Positions 60,666 to 64,000 of a stretch of 64,000 nucleotides of DNA are shown here, piece after piece. The stretch is taken from assembly GCF_045062745.1 (NCBI RefSeq), contig NZ_JBJGED010000009.1:1-64000 (forward strand), in the 5' to 3' direction. A program made the translations under genes and the position numbers. Position 1 is the first letter of the stretch. The number at the start of each line of letters is the position of its first letter. Under the pieces are notes generated by a model. It saw only the letters and a program-made list of their open reading frames with translations. It did no database searches and was not told where the DNA came from. The stretch comes from Paenibacillus_AA sp045062745 (GTDB lineage Bacteria; Bacillota; Bacilli; Paenibacillales; NBRC-103111).

Positions 60666-62003
60666 TTAGCGACGGTTGGACATATGCCAGCCGCCAACAA
60701 GCGGAGCGTTGCCCGTGTCGCCTTCGAGCAGCTCCCGATAGTTCTCCGCCACTTTCCGGTAAGCCGCCGCATATTGTTCGATCTGCTGCGGGCGGAAGTG
60801 CTTAAACCACGGAATCGAATACACCCGGTGACCGATACCGTCGCTGACCGGCAAGCTGCGGTCCAGCTCCCGTACGTCGCGGGAGGCGTGCGCGATGCGC
60901 GTAGGCTTGCCGTGTCCGTACACGTCCGCGTCATGCAGGAGCGAATGGTTGTGCATCGGCAGGTTGCAGCCCGGCCGTGCCGGCGCTCCCTCGGCGCTCA
61001 CCGCTTCGCAGAAGCGGGTCACCGAGAGGCCGCCCAGCTCCTCCGGCACGAAGTGGCCGTGCGCCGCATACCAGCCGGCCATCGTCGTATCGGTGTTCGG
61101 CGGCGTCCGGTGCGGTCGCAGGCCAGGCACGCCTTCGAGCAAATCCCAGAAATAGTTCATCGCCTTGTCGATCTCGGCGCAGCGCTGATCGTAATACTTC
61201 AGCTGGACGCGCCCCATCGCCGAGCTCACTTGATGCATGCGGTACTTGTAGCCGCCGAGCGGCAGGCCGGTGTACGGCTTGAGCTCCGGACTAACAATCT
61301 TCGCGCCGAAACGCTCGTAGTGGCCAAGCGACAGCGCACGCTCATACATGTTCAGGTCGTTCGTGACGAGCATGCCGCCTTCCCCGATCGCCAGCGACTT
61401 GCCGGACATGAGCGACATGGCGCCGATATGCCCGATCGTCCCCAGGCGCCGGCCTTTGTAATACCCGCCCTGCGCATGCGAGACGTCCTCGATCACCTTC
61501 AGATTGTGCTTGGCCGCGATCGCCAGGATCGGATCCATATCCGCCGGATGACCCAAGTAATGGACGACCATGATCGCTTTCGTCCGGTCGGAGATACGAT
61601 GCTCGATATCGTTCGGATCGATGCAGAGCGTGACCGGATCGATGTCCGCGAACACCACGGTCGCGCCGAGATTGAATGCTTGCAGCCCGGACGCCCAGTA
61701 CGTGACGCTCGGACAGATGAGCTCGTCGCCCACTCCGAGTCCGCAGGCATAGATAGCCGCTTGCAAGGAAGCGGTCCCATTATTGAAGGCGAGGGCATAA
61801 TCCATGTTCAGCCATTGCTTGAAATCCTCTTCGAACTTGGCGGTTACGTCGGTATTGGACATCGCGCCGGCTCTTATGACCTCCAGCACCGCTTGCTCGT
61901 CTTCCTCCGTGACGATCGGCCATTTGAACAGGTCGCCTTCCTCGAGTGTAACCGCTTTACTGCCGCCGAGCAGCGCTAACTTCGATTGCGCCGAGACTGT
62001 CAT
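60666..62003 (-). CDS. DegT/DnrJ/EryC1/StrS-family aminotransferase
   Basis: This 445-residue PLP-dependent sugar aminotransferase-like protein has an N-terminal GGSKAVTLEEGDLFKWP, substrate region FNNGTASLQAAIYACGLG, cofactor Asp in VIEDVSHAQGGYYKGR and the internal aldimine Lys region SLMSGKSLAIGEGGMLVTND. The serine next to it and an aligned Lys are typical. It could aminate a keto sugar, possibly an inosose (scyllo-inosamine-type). The ATG at 62003 follows GGAGGGG by 6 nt, and the longer frame to 62039 is rejected. The deacetylase-like gene is directly downstream. Confidence 0.93.
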   Translation of the reverse strand: MTVSAQSKLALLGGSKAVTLEEGDLFKWPIVTEEDEQAVLEVIRAGAMSNTDVTAKFEEDFKQWLNMDYALAFNNGTASLQAAIYACGLGVGDELICPSVTYWASGLQAFNLGATVVFADIDPVTLCIDPNDIEHRISDRTKAIMVVHYLGHPADMDPILAIAAKHNLKVIEDVSHAQGGYYKGRRLGTIGHIGAMSLMSGKSLAIGEGGMLVTNDLNMYERALSLGHYERFGAKIVSPELKPYTGLPLGGYKYRMHQVSSAMGRVQLKYYDQRCAEIDKAMNYFWDLLEGVPGLRPHRTPPNTDTTMAGWYAAHGHFVPEELGGLSVTRFCEAVSAEGAPARPGCNLPMHNHSLLHDADVYGHGKPTRIAHASRDVRELDRSLPVSDGIGHRVYSIPWFKHFRPQQIEQYAAAYRKVAENYRELLEGDTGNAPLVGGWHMSNRR

Positions 62004-62193
62004 CGCATTCCCCTCCATAATGTTGTAGGATACGTTCATTGTACCACTAACCCTTCCCCTGTTACATACCTGTTACTTTTTATTTTTACACGAAGGGACG
62101 TTCTTTTTTAAAAAATCTTTTGAGCCGTAACCCTGCATCCTGTGGTATATTCTTTAGAAACTCATATGAATCTATGCCGCCGGAGGACTGAAA

Positions 62194-62991
62194 ATGAACC
62201 CAAAAGCAATCGTTCTGGACCTCGATGGAACGTTACTCGACTCGAACAAACAAGTGTCCCCCCGCAACCTGGCGGCCGTCCTGGCGTGCCATAACGAAGG
62301 GCTGCGGATCATCATCGCAACCGCACGGCCTCCGCGTTCGGTCCGGACGTTCATCCCCCCGGCACTGCTCGAGGTCTGTGCCTTCGTCTATTACAACGGT
62401 GCCCAGGTCTCCGACACCCGGACCGGGTTCGAAGCGCACTACGGCATCCCCCAGGCGGTTACGGCCGCGATTCTGGACTACTGCGACGGCAATTTCCCGA
62501 CCGGCTTGGTCTGCGTGGAGGTTAAGGACGTCTGGTACGCGAACCGGCCGATCCTCGACGACGCCTCCTACAATCCGGACTGTGGGCCCGAGATTGTGCC
62601 CCTCGCTGAACTCCGGGCATTGGAGGCAACCAAGGTGCTCCTCTCGGAGTTCGATCCCGCCTTGCTCATGGCTACATGGCCGGAACGGTTCGGGCATCTG
62701 GCCAATCTCGTCGTGACCGATCAGAACCGGTTGGTGCAGATTATGGGCAAGGGTGTCTCGAAGGAATCGGGTGTAATGGCGCTTTGCCAACATTATGGTA
62801 TTGCGGCGGCGGATATTATGGCGTTCGGAGACGATTACAACGATCTCGAGCTGTTGCGGCATTGCGGCTATCCGATCGCTATGTCCAATGCGGTGCAGGA
62901 GCTCCATGAGCTGGCTTATGCCGTCACGGCTTCCAACGATGAGGATGGCGTAGCTCGCGTGCTGGAGCAATTGACCTTCATTCGGTCCTGA
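62194..62991 (+). CDS. Cof-type HAD-IIB phosphatase
   Basis: This 265-residue HAD-IIB hydrolase has motif I VLDLDGTLLDSN, motif II IIIATARPPRS, Lys in GKGVSKESGV and motif IV AFGDDYNDLELL, with a C2B cap between. Such enzymes dephosphorylate sugar phosphates and cofactors. GCCGGAGGACTGAAA precedes the ATG. It is divergent from the DegT-type gene, with a 190-bp AT-rich gap that must hold both promoters; no clear -35/-10 pair was found. Confidence 0.92.
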   Translation: MNPKAIVLDLDGTLLDSNKQVSPRNLAAVLACHNEGLRIIIATARPPRSVRTFIPPALLEVCAFVYYNGAQVSDTRTGFEAHYGIPQAVTAAILDYCDGNFPTGLVCVEVKDVWYANRPILDDASYNPDCGPEIVPLAELRALEATKVLLSEFDPALLMATWPERFGHLANLVVTDQNRLVQIMGKGVSKESGVMALCQHYGIAAADIMAFGDDYNDLELLRHCGYPIAMSNAVQELHELAYAVTASNDEDGVARVLEQLTFIRS

Positions 62992-63025
62992 AACCGATAA
63001 CCACATAACCACATAACCGCACAAA

Positions 63026-63056
63026 AAGAAGCCCGGCTATAGAAAGCCGGGCTTCT
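63026..63056. terminator. bidirectional terminator
   Basis: The 11-bp stem GAAGCCCGGCT/AGCCGGGCTTC has A-rich and T-rich flanks on both sides. It separates the convergent HAD and solute-binding genes. A short tandem AACCACAT repeat lies just before it (62998-63018). Confidence 0.85.
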
Positions 63057-63064
63057 TCCGATCT

Positions 63065-64000
63065 TTAATTCTCCGCCTTAAACTTATAGGTCTTGCCTTG
63101 AGCGGCGCTGATCTGCTCGGCATACGATTCGAAGATTTGCTTGCCGCCGTACTTGGTCATGATCTCTTGGCGGTATTTCGGCCAGTTGGAGGCATCCTTC
63201 TCATCGAACACGATATTGACGTGGAACTGGTTCATCTGCTTGCGGAAATCGGACAAATTCACGCCAGCCGGAGTGGCCACGTTCGTTCCGATCGAAGGAA
63301 TATACTTATACGTCTTCAGCTTCTCCAAAATTTTACGGTCACGATCGGTTTCCCGGGAATCGGCCAGCTCCAGTCCGATTAAGCCGTAATCGTTCGCCGG
63401 TGTGAAGGAACCATAGATGTTGAGGAAGCTGCCTTGATCGGTGATATCCTTTTTGAACGCATCCGGAATGACTTCAATTTTATTGCCGGTTTTCTTATAG
63501 TGCTTGTTCTCGATGCCATAGTGCGTCATCAGGTAGCCTTCTTGGCTGAACAACCAGTCCAGGATTTCGACCGAGCGCTTGATTTTATCCGGGGACGTCT
63601 TCACGCCGAACAGGAACGGGTTGCCGGGAAGCGCCTCGGAGAATACGCCGGTTTTGGCCCACGGATTGAACGGCTGCCAATCGACGGTTTGAACCCCGGT
63701 GATTTCCTTCGTCTTTTGCTGTATGCTGCTCGGATGGTTGTCGAAGGCGAACTCCCGCGTTCCGGTGTACACCATGCCGACCTTGCCCTGCTGAGCCTTT
63801 TCCAATTGCTGTCCGGCTTTATTCACGAACCAGTCCGGATCCACCACATTTTCAGCCAGCAGCTTCTTCAGGTCGTCCAGGGATTTGCCGATCCGAATGT
63901 CGCTGCCTACGTCTACGAAGGAGTCGCCTTCCAGCATGAAAGCGGCGATTAGCCCGTTGTTGGCGAATTGCGGAAAATCTCTCGGGATCGACGTCGATGC
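63065..64000 (-). CDS. extracellular solute-binding protein, 5' end beyond window
   Basis: About 311 C-terminal residues are visible and the frame is open to the window edge (an ATG at 63937 is internal). KTSPDKIKRSVEILDWLFSQ, GYLMTHYGIENKHYKK and YRQEIMTKYGGKQIFESYAE are typical of LipO/YtcQ-type sugar-binding lipoproteins. The lipoprotein signal should lie upstream of the window. It probably belongs to a third LplB/YtcP-type ABC system. The terminator at 63026 ends it. Confidence 0.9.
   Translation of the reverse strand, partial: ASTSIPRDFPQFANNGLIAAFMLEGDSFVDVGSDIRIGKSLDDLKKLLAENVVDPDWFVNKAGQQLEKAQQGKVGMVYTGTREFAFDNHPSSIQQKTKEITGVQTVDWQPFNPWAKTGVFSEALPGNPFLFGVKTSPDKIKRSVEILDWLFSQEGYLMTHYGIENKHYKKTGNKIEVIPDAFKKDITDQGSFLNIYGSFTPANDYGLIGLELADSRETDRDRKILEKLKTYKYIPSIGTNVATPAGVNLSDFRKQMNQFHVNIVFDEKDASNWPKYRQEIMTKYGGKQIFESYAEQISAAQGKTYKFKAEN

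Noticed and set aside
62998..63018. Short AACCACAT tandem repeat
   Set aside because: Only about two and a half units between a stop codon and a terminator; no sign of function.

Overview
The window looks like chromosome of a Gram-positive, spore-former-type bacterium of the Paenibacillaceae (Paenibacillus/Cohnella-like). The evidence is gene content, not a database match: paired YesM-type histidine kinases and YesN-type AraC response regulators, LplB/YtcP-type sugar permeases with lipoprotein solute-binding proteins, an SLH-domain wall protein, large secreted proteins ending in a FIMAH-type C-terminal domain, strong GGAGG ribosome sites, and TTG/GTG starts. No rRNA or tRNA gene and no CRISPR array was seen.

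Two kinds of DNA alternate. The first is accessory DNA, at about 1-5.2 kb, 9.5-14.8 kb, around 22 kb, and 47-54.2 kb. It holds short, mostly unrelated minus-strand genes: small membrane proteins, lipoproteins, a truncated Nudix, an amidase, GNAT fragments, an S9 peptidase, an HTH protein with helical repeats, a pentapeptide-repeat protein, a leucine-rich-repeat protein, an acetyltransferase and a 26-residue holin-like peptide. Between them sits a degenerate, hairpin-forming element of about 85-115 bp. On the + strand its outer arms read roughly AACTATCCTGCCCGTTAG and GAACTATCGTGCCCGTTAG, around a core stem such as GGCAGCCG/CGGCTGCC. The core sequence varies from copy to copy while the architecture persists. 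The element often supplies the stop codon of the gene it follows and can abut a gene truncated at its 5' end. This resembles integron attC sites in layout. A Xer-like tyrosine recombinase (2724-3566) lies inside the array, and an IS110-family element (10.0-11.5 kb) is inserted in it. I regard this integron-like cassette array as the most interesting system in the window.

The second kind is metabolic backbone. At 5.2-9.4 kb there is an MMPL/RND exporter with its NarL-type two-component system (YdfHIJ-like), with a YdfI-like operator between regulator and exporter genes. At 14.9-19.1 kb lies a 1406-residue secreted GH18-like multidomain protein. At 22.4-24.9 kb is a three-gene ABC-2 exporter. 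At 25.2-36.4 kb a minus-strand carbohydrate operon runs beta-helix protein, solute-binding lipoprotein, two permeases, two Gfo/Idh/MocA oxidoreductases and an SGNH hydrolase, divergent from an AraC-type membrane regulator. At 36.5-45.1 kb a second set runs two permeases, solute-binding protein, YesN-type regulator, YesM-type kinase and a secreted GH18-like protein. A Tat-exported phosphoesterase follows. At 54.2-64 kb are another FIMAH-ended secreted protein, an SLH protein, a deacetylase-like protein with a DegT-type aminotransferase, a Cof-type HAD phosphatase, and the 3' part of a further solute-binding protein that runs off the window.

A second notable gene is at 50746-51960: a MerR-type DNA-binding domain fused to an FtsZ-like domain that has lost the GTP-binding signature loop.
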